In this document: one piece after another, positions 1 to 6,360 of the stretch
Layout: each line of letters starts with the position of its first letter
How positions within the stretch are numbered: position 1 is the first letter of the stretch
Source: Actinomycetes bacterium
GTDB lineage: Bacteria; Actinomycetota; Acidimicrobiia; Acidimicrobiales; RAAP-2
DNA: 12,141 bases
NCBI GenBank assembly: GCA_021850345.1
Contig: JAJZMN010000178.1
Location: 1-12,141, forward strand
Direction: 5' to 3'
The notes under the pieces: generated by a model
What the model was told of the DNA's origin: nothing
The model's input: the letters and a program-made list of their open reading frames with translations, nothing else
Databases searched by the model: none
Made by a program: the position numbers and the translations under genes

Positions 1-480
1 CTCGGCGATCATGGCGAAGACCGAGGGGATCGTCGCCAGGTAGAACACACGGTTGCCGGAGGTGCCGTAGCGTTGGTCGGCCTCCGCGAGGACCTCCTTC
101 AGGCGGTCGAAGGTCTCGGACGACGCGTACTCGCCCGCCACGTAGCGGAAGCGCTCGACGAGCGCGCGCCACCCTTCGCCGGCGTATGGCACGTCCTTCA
201 ACGCGGCGCGCCGGAACTCCTCGTCGCTCCAATCGGTCCGCGCCACGCCGATGACCGTGAACTCCTCCGCTAGACGACCGCGGTCCGCCAGATTGGCGAG
301 CGCCGGGAGGATCTTGCGGGAGGTGAGGTCGCCGGAGGCACCGAAGATCACGAGGGCGAGCGGCGGAGTCCGCTCGCGAGGCGCGCTGGGCGACGGGGGG
401 ACCACCAACCGGGGCCGCGCGATGGAGGGGCCCCGGGGAGACGGGGCGGAGTCGGGTGCGGAGGAGATCACTGGGTCCAT
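1..480 (-). CDS. zwf: Glucose-6-phosphate dehydrogenase, N-terminal 160 residues (runs off the left edge)
   Basis: G6PDH oxidises glucose 6-phosphate with NAD(P)+ to 6-phosphogluconolactone, the entry step of the oxidative pentose phosphate pathway, in the cytosol. Reading down from an ATG at 478-480, the frame stays open to base 1. Residues 41-57 carry the dinucleotide-binding strand and loop VIFGASGDLTSRK, followed by ILPALANLADRG, the characteristic G6PDH start; VFYLATIP near residue 150 is also typical. The first 40 residues are Pro/Ser/Arg-rich and not conserved, so the start is uncertain: the ATG has only a weak AAGG directly before it and an in-frame TTG lies 9 codons upstream. The substrate-binding and catalytic region (RIDHYLGKE type) lies outside the window. 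It is third in a tkt-tal-zwf operon, a common actinobacterial order. Family identity is firm. Confidence 0.93.
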   Translation of the reverse strand, partial: MDPVISSAPDSAPSPRGPSIARPRLVVPPSPSAPRERTPPLALVIFGASGDLTSRKILPALANLADRGRLAEEFTVIGVARTDWSDEEFRRAALKDVPYAGEGWRALVERFRYVAGEYASSETFDRLKEVLAEADQRYGTSGNRVFYLATIPSVFAMIAE

Positions 481-554
481 CCTTGGAGCTGGGGGCAGAA
501 CCGTCAAGCGAGCAGGCCCAGCAGCCGACCGGGCCGTTCGCGACTGCCGACGGC

Positions 555-1676
555 TCAGGCGATCGCGTTCGCCTTGTCGGTGAGGGACTGCAGCAGCCCG
601 TCGAAGGACTTGGAGAACGAGCTCACGCCTTGCGCTTCGAGCGTGGCGGTCACATCGCGCATGTCGATACCCACGCGTGCGAGGTCACCGAGCACCTGGT
701 GCGCACCTTCGAGGTCGGCGTCCACGGTCCGCGCGACCGTGCCATGGTCTGCGAAGGCATCCAGGGTCTGCTCGGGCATCGTGTTCACGGTGTCCGGACC
801 GATCAGCGTGTCGACGTAGAGCAGATCGGGATACGCGGGGTTCTTCGTCGAGGTCGACGCCCACAGCGGCCGCTGGACGCGGGCGCCTTTTGCGGTGAGC
901 GCTTCCCAGCGCGGGCCGGAGAAGATCTTCGTGAAGTGCTCGTACGCGACACGCGCTTGGACCACCGCCGCCTTGCCGCGCAGGGCGAGGATCTCGGGGT
1001 CCCCGACCGCATCGCCGCCGCCCGCGAGCGCTTCGAGCCGCCTGTCCACCTCGGTGTCCACCCGGCTCACGAAGAACGAGGCGACGCTGTGGACGCCAGA
1101 GAGGTCGGTGACCCCGCTCGCAGCGAGCGCCTCGAGCCCGAAGAGATAGGCCTCTGCCACCTCGTCATAGCGATCGATCGAGAAGATGAGCGTCACGTTC
1201 ACGCTCTTTCCTTCAGAGAACAGCTGGCGGATCGCCGGGATGCCCTCGGCGGTGCCGGGCACCTTCACGAGGAGATTCGGGCGGTCGATGCGCCCGTGCA
1301 GCGATCGCGCGGCGGCGACGCTGCCCTCGGTGTCACGAGCGAGCGACGGCGCGACTTCGAGCGAGACGAAGCCGTCGGCACCCTGGCTCGACTCGTAGAG
1401 GGGACCCAGGACCTCGAGCGCGCGCTCGATGTCCTCGACCACCATCTCCCAGTACGCGTCCTCCGAGCTCATGCGAGCAAGGAGGCCCTTGAACTGGTCG
1501 TCGTAGACGTCGGTCGCCTCGATGGCCTTCGCGAAGATGGTCGGGTTCGACGTCACGCCGCGCACCCCGCGGGCGACCAGCTCTTGGAGGTGCCCGCCGG
1601 TGAGCCATTCGCGGTGCAGGTCGTCCACCCAGGGACTCTGTCCACCGCGCTCGTAGAGCTCGTGGAGCCTGGTCAT
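555..1676 (-). CDS. tal: Transaldolase
   Basis: Transaldolase transfers a dihydroxyacetone unit between sedoheptulose 7-phosphate and glyceraldehyde 3-phosphate in the non-oxidative pentose phosphate pathway. The protein has 373 residues, the usual length for the long actinobacterial type. Visible motifs are GVTSNPTIF (about residues 40-48), the Schiff-base lysine Lys138 in NLLVKVPGT, SVNVTLIFS, and FFVSRVDTEVD, and near the C-terminus STSTKNPAYPDLLYVDTLIG. The ATG at 1674-1676 is chosen because an AGGAGG lies 6 bases upstream (1683-1688 on this strand) and because it overlaps the transketolase stop as ATGA, which suggests translational coupling. A longer open frame reaches 1940 but that extension lies antiparallel in transketolase and is low-complexity. 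Stop at 555-557; zwf begins 74 bases later. Confidence 0.95.
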   Translation of the reverse strand: MTRLHELYERGGQSPWVDDLHREWLTGGHLQELVARGVRGVTSNPTIFAKAIEATDVYDDQFKGLLARMSSEDAYWEMVVEDIERALEVLGPLYESSQGADGFVSLEVAPSLARDTEGSVAAARSLHGRIDRPNLLVKVPGTAEGIPAIRQLFSEGKSVNVTLIFSIDRYDEVAEAYLFGLEALAASGVTDLSGVHSVASFFVSRVDTEVDRRLEALAGGGDAVGDPEILALRGKAAVVQARVAYEHFTKIFSGPRWEALTAKGARVQRPLWASTSTKNPAYPDLLYVDTLIGPDTVNTMPEQTLDAFADHGTVARTVDADLEGAHQVLGDLARVGIDMRDVTATLEAQGVSSFSKSFDGLLQSLTDKANAIA

Positions 1677-3739
1677 GTGCGTCCTCCTCTTTCGTCCGGC
1701 TCGCCATGCGAGGCGAGCAGCGCATGGGCGCGCTCGGCGACGTGCGCCGGCGTGAACCCGAACTCCGCGAGCGCCCGGCTCCCGGGCGCCGAGGCGCCGA
1801 AGGTGTCGATCCCCACGGTCGCGTCGGCGTAACGGTCCCAGCCGAAGGAGGACGCGGCCTCGACGGCGAGACGCGGCACCCCGGCCGGCAGCACCTGGGC
1901 TCGGTACGCCCGGTCCTGGGCCTCGAACCACTCCCAGCACGGCAGCGAGACCACGCGAGCCCGCACGCCCTCCCCGGCGAGCACGGCCGCGGCGCCCATG
2001 CAGACGTGCACCTCGCTCCCGGTGCCGATCAGGACGATGTCGGGCGGGCCGGCCTCAGGCCCCCCGGGCTCGTCGAGCACGACGTAGCCCCCGCGGCGCA
2101 ACCCTGCCGGCCCCCGTTCGGCGGTCTCGGCGAGCACCGGCAGGTTCTGGCGGGAGAGGACCAGCGCGGTCGGCTCCTCGCCGTCGATCGCGAGGCGGAA
2201 CGCCTGCGCGCATTCGTTGGCGTCCGCCGGCCGCACGACGACGAGGCCCGGCATCGCGCGCAGCGACGCGAGCTGCTCGATGGGCTGGTGCGTGGGGCCA
2301 TCCTCGCCGAGCCCCACCGAGTCGTGGGTCCAGAAGTAGACGACGTGGGCGCGGCTGAGCGCGGCGAGCCGCACGGCGGGGCGCATGTAGTCGCTGAAGC
2401 AGAAGAACGTGCCACCGATCGGCACGATGCCGCCGTGGTGGGCCATGCCCGTCATCGCCGCACCCATCGCATGCTCGCGAATGCCGTAGTAGATCTGGCG
2501 GCCCCCTGGGTGCTCGGGAGACTGGCGCTTCGCGTGCTCGAGCTCGACGCCCGTATTCTCGGTCAGGTCGGCGGCACCGCTCAGAAGGCCGGGGATGAGG
2601 GCAGCAGAGGCGTCCAGGCACGCCTTCACGGCCTTGCGCGTGGCGAGCTGCGTGCCAGCCTCGAAGGAGGGCAGCGTGGACTCCCATCCCTTCACACCCT
2701 TGCCCGCCCAGGCGGCGTCCCACGCACCACGGTCGCCCTTCCACGCTTCCAAGCGCGACTCCCACTCGCGCCGCATGGCGCGGCCGCGTGGGATGGTGCG
2801 GCGGTAGAGCTCGATCACCTCGTCGGGGACCCAGAACGTCTCGTCTGGCGGCAGGCCGAGGATCTCTTTGGTCTCCCGGATCTCCGCGTCGCCGAACGGG
2901 CTGCCGTGTGCCTTCGCCGTGTCGGTGAGGTGGGGCGACGGCCAGCCGATGTGCGAACGAAGGATGACGAGCGACGGTTTGTCCTCGACGGCCATCGCCC
3001 GGCGGAGCGCGGCTTCGAGCGCGCCCGTGTCGTTCGCGACCTCCCCGATTCGGTCGACGTCCCAGCCGTACGCCTCGAAGCGCTGCGCGACGTCGTCGGA
3101 GTAGGAGAGCTCGGTGGGGCCGTCGATGGAGATGTGGTTGTCGTCGTAGACGTAGACGAGGCGGCCCAGCCCGAGATGGCCGGCGAGGGAGGCGGCCTCG
3201 TGGCTGATGCCCTCCTCGAGACAGCCGTCACCGCAGATCACGAAGGTATGGTGGTCGACGGCGTCGGAACCGAAGCGTGCCCGCAGGTAGCGCTCGGCGA
3301 TACCCATGCCAACGCCATTGCCGAAGCCCTGACCGAGCGGCCCCGTGGTCACCTCGATGCCGGCAGCATGTCGGTGCTCGGGATGGCCCGGCGTCTTGGA
3401 GCCCCATTGGCGGAACTCCTTGAGGTCGTCGAGGGTGAGGCCGTAGCCACACAGGTACAGCATCGAGTACAAGAGGATCGAGGCGTGCCCGTTCGACAGG
3501 ATGAACCGGTCTCGGTCTGGCCACGCGGGGTCCGTCGGATCGTGGCGCATGACGCGGGTGTAGAGCACGTGGGCGAGGGGAGCGAGGGCCATCGCGGTTC
3601 CTGAATGCCCGGAGCTGGCGCGCTCGGGCGCGTCCATGGCGAGCCCTCGGACGACGTTGATGCCGAGCTGCTCGAGCTCGGCCTCCGAGGACGGCGGCGG
3701 TGGGGGGGAGGCGGATCCCGGCGAGGTGGCAGGGCACAT
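1673..3739 (-). CDS. tkt: Transketolase
   Basis: Transketolase moves two-carbon units between sugar phosphates using thiamine diphosphate and a divalent metal, linking the pentose phosphate pathway to glycolysis. It has 688 residues, a normal length. The TPP/metal motif starts at GDG (170-172) with CLEEGISHEA and closes at YDDNHISIDG (198-207). Other catalytic landmarks are His85 in SNGHAS, H278 in KAHGSPFG, and Glu422 in GIREHAMG, the residue that activates the TPP aminopyrimidine; the pyrimidine-binding and C-terminal domains follow. The first 16 residues are a Pro/Ser-rich tail. One oddity is GHSGTAM at 44-50, where most family members read GHPG. The start ATG has no Shine-Dalgarno sequence but lies 7 bases after a TAGGGT hexamer on the minus strand, consistent with a leaderless or near-leaderless transcript. 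First gene of the tkt-tal-zwf operon. Confidence 0.97.
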   Translation of the reverse strand: MCPATSPGSASPPPPPSSEAELEQLGINVVRGLAMDAPERASSGHSGTAMALAPLAHVLYTRVMRHDPTDPAWPDRDRFILSNGHASILLYSMLYLCGYGLTLDDLKEFRQWGSKTPGHPEHRHAAGIEVTTGPLGQGFGNGVGMGIAERYLRARFGSDAVDHHTFVICGDGCLEEGISHEAASLAGHLGLGRLVYVYDDNHISIDGPTELSYSDDVAQRFEAYGWDVDRIGEVANDTGALEAALRRAMAVEDKPSLVILRSHIGWPSPHLTDTAKAHGSPFGDAEIRETKEILGLPPDETFWVPDEVIELYRRTIPRGRAMRREWESRLEAWKGDRGAWDAAWAGKGVKGWESTLPSFEAGTQLATRKAVKACLDASAALIPGLLSGAADLTENTGVELEHAKRQSPEHPGGRQIYYGIREHAMGAAMTGMAHHGGIVPIGGTFFCFSDYMRPAVRLAALSRAHVVYFWTHDSVGLGEDGPTHQPIEQLASLRAMPGLVVVRPADANECAQAFRLAIDGEEPTALVLSRQNLPVLAETAERGPAGLRRGGYVVLDEPGGPEAGPPDIVLIGTGSEVHVCMGAAAVLAGEGVRARVVSLPCWEWFEAQDRAYRAQVLPAGVPRLAVEAASSFGWDRYADATVGIDTFGASAPGSRALAEFGFTPAHVAERAHALLASHGEPDERGGRT

Positions 3740-3746
3740 GGGCAGA

Positions 3747-3752
3747 ACCCTA
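3747..3752 (-). promoter_or_regulatory. Putative -10 element of tkt (leaderless type)
   Basis: The minus strand reads TAGGGT here, followed by 7 bases (TCTGCCC) and the tkt ATG. If this is the -10 hexamer, transcription begins at or one base before the start codon. No recognisable -35 is seen 17 bases upstream. The same hexamer occurs at the same spacing before dop. Confidence 0.55.
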
Positions 3753-3775
3753 CCCAGTCGCCGCCGCTACGCCAG

Positions 3776-3781
3776 TAGCGT
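3776..3781 (+). promoter_or_regulatory. Putative -10 element of the hotdog-like ORF (leaderless type)
   Basis: TAGCGT is followed by CGTCGCC (7 bases) and an ATG at 3789. It is the same hexamer and spacing as before trmI. There is no purine-rich ribosome binding site. It lies 23 bases from the tkt -10 on the other strand, so the two promoters are back-to-back in a 49-bp spacer. Confidence 0.5.
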
Positions 3782-3788
3782 CGTCGCC

Positions 3789-4190
3789 ATGACGCGTCCA
3801 GCGCTGCAGGCCCTGCCCGACGGCGACCTCACCTTCGGCATCGTCTGCGTGGACGAGTCGGCGCGGGGCCGCGCGGTGTGGGAGGTACGGGCCCACGGGC
3901 GTTTCGCGAGCCCTGCGGGGACCATGCAAGGTGGGTTCCTCGCGGCGTGCGGGGTCTCGGCCACACCCACGGCCGTCGTCACCGAGACGGCCGGGCGCCC
4001 CGAGCTCCACCCATCCCGTCTCGGACCGCCGGCGAGGGCGGCGCGTCCGGCAACGCCGCCCCGAAGGCTTGGTGCGTTTGCAGGAAGGGAAGGGAGCGGA
4101 GGAAGATCTGCCCGGCTCAGCGGACCTGGCGGCTCCCCGCCACGCCCGACATGGGGCGAGGACATCGGCCGCGAATCGAAAGGAGCCTGA
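3789..4190 (+). CDS. PaaI/hotdog thioesterase-like ORF, probably truncated or degenerate
   Basis: The 133-codon ORF starts at an ATG placed at the leaderless position behind TAGCGT. Residues 24-53 resemble the first half of PaaI-type hotdog thioesterases: a strand like AVWEVRAHGRF, then SPAGTMQGGFLAA (41-53), the place where family members have NPxGxxHGG followed by the active-site helix. From about residue 56 the expected DSAMG-type helix and the second half of the hotdog are absent. From about base 4006 the codons also lose the strong G/C third-position bias of neighbouring genes, and the predicted protein becomes Arg/Gly/Pro-rich. None of the three forward frames restores a hotdog C-terminus. 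The simplest reading is a gene remnant whose 3' half was lost or scrambled; a lineage-specific short protein cannot be excluded. The overall length matches a whole hotdog domain, but the sequence does not. Confidence 0.4.
   Translation: MTRPALQALPDGDLTFGIVCVDESARGRAVWEVRAHGRFASPAGTMQGGFLAACGVSATPTAVVTETAGRPELHPSRLGPPARAARPATPPRRLGAFAGREGSGGRSARLSGPGGSPPRPTWGEDIGRESKGA
4179..4185 (+). promoter_or_regulatory. Ribosome binding site supporting the GTG start at 4197
   Basis: AAAGGAG lies 11 bases before a GTG codon. It overlaps the end of the preceding ORF, supporting translation of the small membrane gene from this GTG rather than from an internal codon. Confidence 0.5.
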
Positions 4191-4196
4191 GAGCGC

Positions 4197-4562
4197 GTGG
4201 CACGACTGGGGTTCGGAAGGTCGACGTCGCACGGCGACGGCGTGCGAAAGCAGGGCACCGACGCGCTCCAGCTCGTCATCGACTACATCAAGCAGGAGAC
4301 GCTCAGCCCCTTGAAGGGTCTCGGCCGCTACCTGCTGTTCGGGATCGTCGGATCCTTCACCCTGTGCGCCGGGCTCGTGCTGCTCTTGATCGCGTTGCTC
4401 CGGGCGCTCCAGACACGCGTGCGCACAACGTTCGGCGGAGACCTGAACTGGCTGCCCTACGTGATCGTGTGCGGCGCGGCCGTCGTCGTCATGTCGCTTG
4501 CGGCATGGCGGATCACCAAGGGGGCGGCGCGACGGCGCCGGGACTCGGCCTCGGGGAAGTGA
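4197..4562 (+). CDS. Small two-helix membrane protein, possibly holin-superfamily-like
   Basis: The 121-residue protein is not recognised with certainty. It has a basic, polar N-terminus, an amphipathic stretch (LQLVIDYIKQETLSPLKGL, about 25-42), and two hydrophobic segments at about 44-69 and 85-107, separated by a short polar loop with RVRTTFGGD. The tail is ARRRR followed by a short polar end. A charged amphipathic helix followed by a two-helix hairpin and a basic tail resembles the actinobacterial holin-superfamily proteins that sit in the cell membrane with unknown roles; this is a shape resemblance, not a proven homology. Start GTG follows AAAGGAG. It heads a group of three small genes with short gaps (65 and 7 bases) that lead up to trmI. 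Codon bias matches genuine genes here. Confidence 0.75.
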   Translation: MARLGFGRSTSHGDGVRKQGTDALQLVIDYIKQETLSPLKGLGRYLLFGIVGSFTLCAGLVLLLIALLRALQTRVRTTFGGDLNWLPYVIVCGAAVVVMSLAAWRITKGAARRRRDSASGK

Positions 4563-4580
4563 GAGCTCAGTGAGAGCTCA
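4559..4580 (+). repeat. Tandem 11-bp direct repeat at a stop codon
   Basis: GTGAGAGCTCA occurs twice without a gap (4559-4569, 4570-4580). The first copy contains the TGA stop of the upstream membrane gene. Each copy contains the palindrome GAGCTC, so the pair can also fold into a small stem. A recent slipped-strand duplication is the simplest explanation. Confidence 0.85.
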
Positions 4581-4613
4581 CGCGATGTGATGACGGAGCG
4601 CAGCATGGAACCA

Positions 4614-4618
4614 GGAGG
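4614..4618 (+). promoter_or_regulatory. Ribosome binding site of the 72-residue membrane protein
   Basis: GGAGG, within AGGAGGGAG, lies 9 bases before the ATG at 4628. It is among the best Shine-Dalgarno matches in the window and fixes the start. Confidence 0.8.
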
Positions 4619-4627
4619 GAGCCACCG

Positions 4628-4846
4628 ATGAGCGTCCAGACCAGCGGCCGTCGGATCACCCGCGCCGACCTCGAGGCCGCTTTCCAGCGCGTGGTGGGCG
4701 AGGGGGAGAAGACCGTCGAAGCCGCGGTGCCCTCTGCTCTCGTCGCCGCGGGCGCGGTCGCCATCGCCGTGGTGACCCTCGCCTACCTCGCGGGCAAGCG
4801 CCGCGGCCGGAAGAAGTCCTCGGTCATCGAGATCCGGCGGGTGTGA
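4628..4846 (+). CDS. Small single-pass membrane protein, unknown function
   Basis: The 72-residue protein is not recognised. Residues 1-34 are polar with a probable helix (RADLEAAFQRVVGEGEKTVEA). One hydrophobic segment follows at about 35-55 (PSALVAAGAVAIAVVTLAYL), then a strongly basic stretch KRRGRKK (57-63) and a short tail ending EIRRV. By the positive-inside rule the C-terminus should face the cytoplasm. A strong GGAGG supports the ATG. It is the middle gene of a three-gene group of small basic membrane proteins; the next gene starts 7 bases after its stop, so co-translation is likely. No signal peptidase site is obvious. Conserved local order would suggest a joint role, but no function can be given from sequence. 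Confidence 0.75.
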   Translation: MSVQTSGRRITRADLEAAFQRVVGEGEKTVEAAVPSALVAAGAVAIAVVTLAYLAGKRRGRKKSSVIEIRRV

Positions 4847-4853
4847 GCGGCCA

Positions 4854-5177
4854 GTGGGACGTGGCATCGACTCGCTGTTGCGCTGGCTCACCCGCTCGGG
4901 CATGCGCCGAGCCATGTCCGGGGAGCACTGGGCCTGGTTCGCCGTCGGCGGCGCGGCCTTCTTCTTGCGACGCGCCCGCCGGCGCGACCACGGCGCGGCG
5001 CGTATCCACCTTCGCTCGGGCGACCGTTACGTGATCGAGGTGCACGACGGCGCCGGCAGGGGCAGCGGCCGTGGGCTGCGCCGGCAAGGCGACCAACCGG
5101 GGGGACGCGGCGGGCCAGCGCCGCAGGTCGTCTGGCAAGGGGAGCGGATCACGACGTCGCCAGACCGCTCCGAGTAG
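4854..5177 (+). CDS. Small basic protein with a short hydrophobic segment, unknown function
   Basis: The 107-residue protein is not recognised. The start GTG lies 7 bases after the previous stop; internal ATG codons at residues 17 and 21 are alternatives. Residues 1-20 look amphipathic (LLRWLTRSGMRRAMSG), residues 26-38 (AWFAVGGAAFFL) form a short possible membrane segment flanked by RRARRR, and residues 49-64 (ARIHLRSGDRYVIEVHDG) could form a beta pair. A Gly/Arg-rich linker (65-88) leads to QVVWQGERI. Third-position G/C bias supports coding. The TAG stop at 5175-5177 forms the first three bases of the trmI -10 hexamer, so the end of this gene and the next promoter overlap. Confidence 0.65.
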   Translation: MGRGIDSLLRWLTRSGMRRAMSGEHWAWFAVGGAAFFLRRARRRDHGAARIHLRSGDRYVIEVHDGAGRGSGRGLRRQGDQPGGRGGPAPQVVWQGERITTSPDRSE

Positions 5178-5180
5178 CGT
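5175..5180 (+). promoter_or_regulatory. Putative -10 element of trmI (leaderless type)
   Basis: TAGCGT followed by CGGGACC (7 bases) and the GTG start at 5188. It shares hexamer and spacing with the hotdog-like ORF. The first three bases also serve as the stop codon of the upstream gene. No -35 match is visible. Confidence 0.5.
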
Positions 5181-5187
5181 CGGGACC

Positions 5188-6033
5188 GTGGGCACCCCGG
5201 TACCTGCGGGACCCGTCACCGCCGGCGAGCAGGTCCTGCTCGTCGACTCGAAGGACCGCCGCTACCTCCTGACGCTGCGCGCTGGCGCGATCTTCCACAC
5301 CCACGCCGGGTCGGTCGCGCACGACGACGTCATCGGCCTCGAGGAGGGCGACTGGGTCGCAGGAACGACCGGACGGCGCTACCTCATGGTACGGCCCACC
5401 CTGGCGGACGTGGTGCTGAAGATGCCCCGTGGCGCCCAGGTGATCTACCCCAAGGACCTGGGGGCGATCCTGCTCGCGGCGGACATCGGGCCCGGCCAGC
5501 GGGTGCTCGAAGCAGGCGTCGGCTCGGGCGCGCTCTCCATGGCGCTGCTGCGAGCAGGCGCCTCGGTCGTCGGCTACGAGCTGCGCGAGGACTTCGCCGC
5601 GCGGGCCCGGGCGAACGTCACGGCGCTGCTCGGCCCCGACGCCGACTACCGCGTCGAGTCGCGCGACGTGACCGAGGGCATCGACGAACTGGGCCTCGAC
5701 CGCGTCCTCTTGGACATGCCCGAGCCGTGGCGCGTGGTGGAGCATGCCGCGGGGGCGCTGCGGCCGGGGGGAATCCTGCTCGCGTACCTGCCGACCATCA
5801 ACCAGACCGCCGAGCTCCGCCGGGTGCTCGACGCAGCACCGTTCGGGCTCGCCGTCACGACCGAAGTACTCCAGCGCACCTGGCACATCGAAGCCCGCTC
5901 GGTCCGCCCGGACCACCGAATGGTGGCCCACACCGGCTTCCTCACGTGGGCTCGCCGGTTGCACCGCCGCGACCCGGTGGCAGAGGTATCGGCCGAGTCA
6001 TCGCCAGACGCGACGGCCGACCCGTCGGCCTGA
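5188..6033 (+). CDS. trmI: tRNA (adenine-58-N1)-methyltransferase TrmI
   Basis: TrmI methylates N1 of adenine 58 in the T-loop of tRNAs using S-adenosylmethionine; the family works as a homotetramer. The chosen GTG gives 281 residues, close to the roughly 280 of the mycobacterial enzyme, and the N-terminus then starts in the family's small beta domain (residues 11-75, including HTHAGSVAHDDVIGLEEG). The linker MPRGAQVIYPKDLGAIL (79-95) is characteristic. SAM-binding motif I is VLEAGVGSGALS (106-117), with Glu131 ending the next strand (VVGYELRE). LDMPEPW (175-181) is the catalytic DxPxPW-type motif, and RPDHRMVAHTGFLTWARR near the C-terminus matches the family. A longer in-frame start at 5071 would add 39 low-complexity residues overlapping the upstream gene and is rejected. 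trmI next to the proteasome locus is a familiar actinobacterial arrangement. Confidence 0.95.
   Translation: MGTPVPAGPVTAGEQVLLVDSKDRRYLLTLRAGAIFHTHAGSVAHDDVIGLEEGDWVAGTTGRRYLMVRPTLADVVLKMPRGAQVIYPKDLGAILLAADIGPGQRVLEAGVGSGALSMALLRAGASVVGYELREDFAARARANVTALLGPDADYRVESRDVTEGIDELGLDRVLLDMPEPWRVVEHAAGALRPGGILLAYLPTINQTAELRRVLDAAPFGLAVTTEVLQRTWHIEARSVRPDHRMVAHTGFLTWARRLHRRDPVAEVSAESSPDATADPSA
6011..6030. repeat. Small inverted repeat at the trmI 3' end, possible weak terminator
   Basis: GGCCGA (6015-6020) and TCGGCC (6025-6030) form a 6-bp stem with a CCCG loop; an alternative stem pairs CGACGG (6011-6016) with CCGTCG (6022-6027). It sits between the convergent trmI and ferredoxin genes (36-bp gap) but has no T-run on either side, so a terminator role is only possible. 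Confidence 0.3.
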
Positions 6034-6069
6034 CCACACGGCGCGCCAGGCGGGCAGAGGGAGCTGGGC

Positions 6070-6306
6070 TCACCCTCGCTCGATGAAGATGCACTCCCCG
6101 GGGCACTCCTCGGACGCCTCGACGACGGCGTCCTCCAGGTCCTCGGGGACGAGCGCCATGCCGGCGGAGCCGCCAGGCTCGTTCTTGACGTCGTCGCCCT
6201 CCTTCACGTACGCGAGCCCGTCGTCGAGCAGGGTGAAGACTGCAGGGGCGATCTCCTCGCAGAGGCCGTCACCGGTGCACAGATCCTGGTCGATCCAGAC
6301 CTTCAT
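6070..6306 (-). CDS. Small 3Fe-4S / CxxD-type ferredoxin
   Basis: This 78-residue acidic ferredoxin is an electron carrier. The cluster ligands read C10-x2-D13-x2-C16 (DLCTGDGLCEE), with C68-P69 closing the motif (ECPGEC); a further Cys72 follows. Asp at the second ligand position is typical of 3Fe-4S or convertible 4Fe-4S mono-cluster ferredoxins that serve cytochromes P450 and other oxidoreductases, but no redox partner is encoded in the window. The ATG at 6304-6306 is chosen because GAAAGG lies 7 bases upstream and the N-terminus MKVWIDQDLC fits the family; a 16-residue longer version starting at 6354 would run through a palindrome and lacks support. It is convergent with trmI and divergent from mpa, separated by 249 bases. 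Confidence 0.9.
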   Translation of the reverse strand: MKVWIDQDLCTGDGLCEEIAPAVFTLLDDGLAYVKEGDDVKNEPGGSAGMALVPEDLEDAVVEASEECPGECIFIERG

Positions 6307-6343
6307 TCGTCGCCTTTCTCGAGCGTCGTCGGCAGGGTGCGGG

Positions 6344-6360
6344 CCCACCGTCACGGTGGG
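6344..6360. promoter_or_regulatory. Palindrome upstream of the ferredoxin gene
   Basis: CCCACCG-TCA-CGGTGGG is a perfect 7-bp inverted repeat with a 3-base centre, beginning 38 bases upstream of the ferredoxin ATG. It lies in the ferredoxin leader if the gene is transcribed from further upstream, or over its promoter. It shares the CCACCG core with the inverted repeat beside the mpa promoter. It could be a regulator binding site or an RNA hairpin. Confidence 0.4.

Noticed and set aside
456..1832. 458-codon open frame on the plus strand opposite tal
   Set aside because: It is antisense to a well-conserved transaldolase, is rich in Arg/Val/His/Gly with no recognisable domain, and arises from the high GC content of codon positions.
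1706..3604. 632-codon open frame on the plus strand opposite tkt
   Set aside because: Long antisense frames are common in GC-rich genes. The protein is low-complexity and matches no family I know, while the opposite strand is a clear transketolase.
3695..3720. G-rich run as a quadruplex or repeat element
   Set aside because: It encodes the Pro-rich N-terminal tail of transketolase, which explains the run.
5071..5187. Longer trmI start adding 39 residues
   Set aside because: The extension is Arg/Ser/Gly-rich, overlaps the upstream gene, and exceeds the family length; the GTG at 5188 fits homologues and the promoter.
6307..6354. Longer ferredoxin start adding 16 residues
   Set aside because: The internal ATG has a proper ribosome binding site and family-like N-terminus; the extension covers a palindrome.
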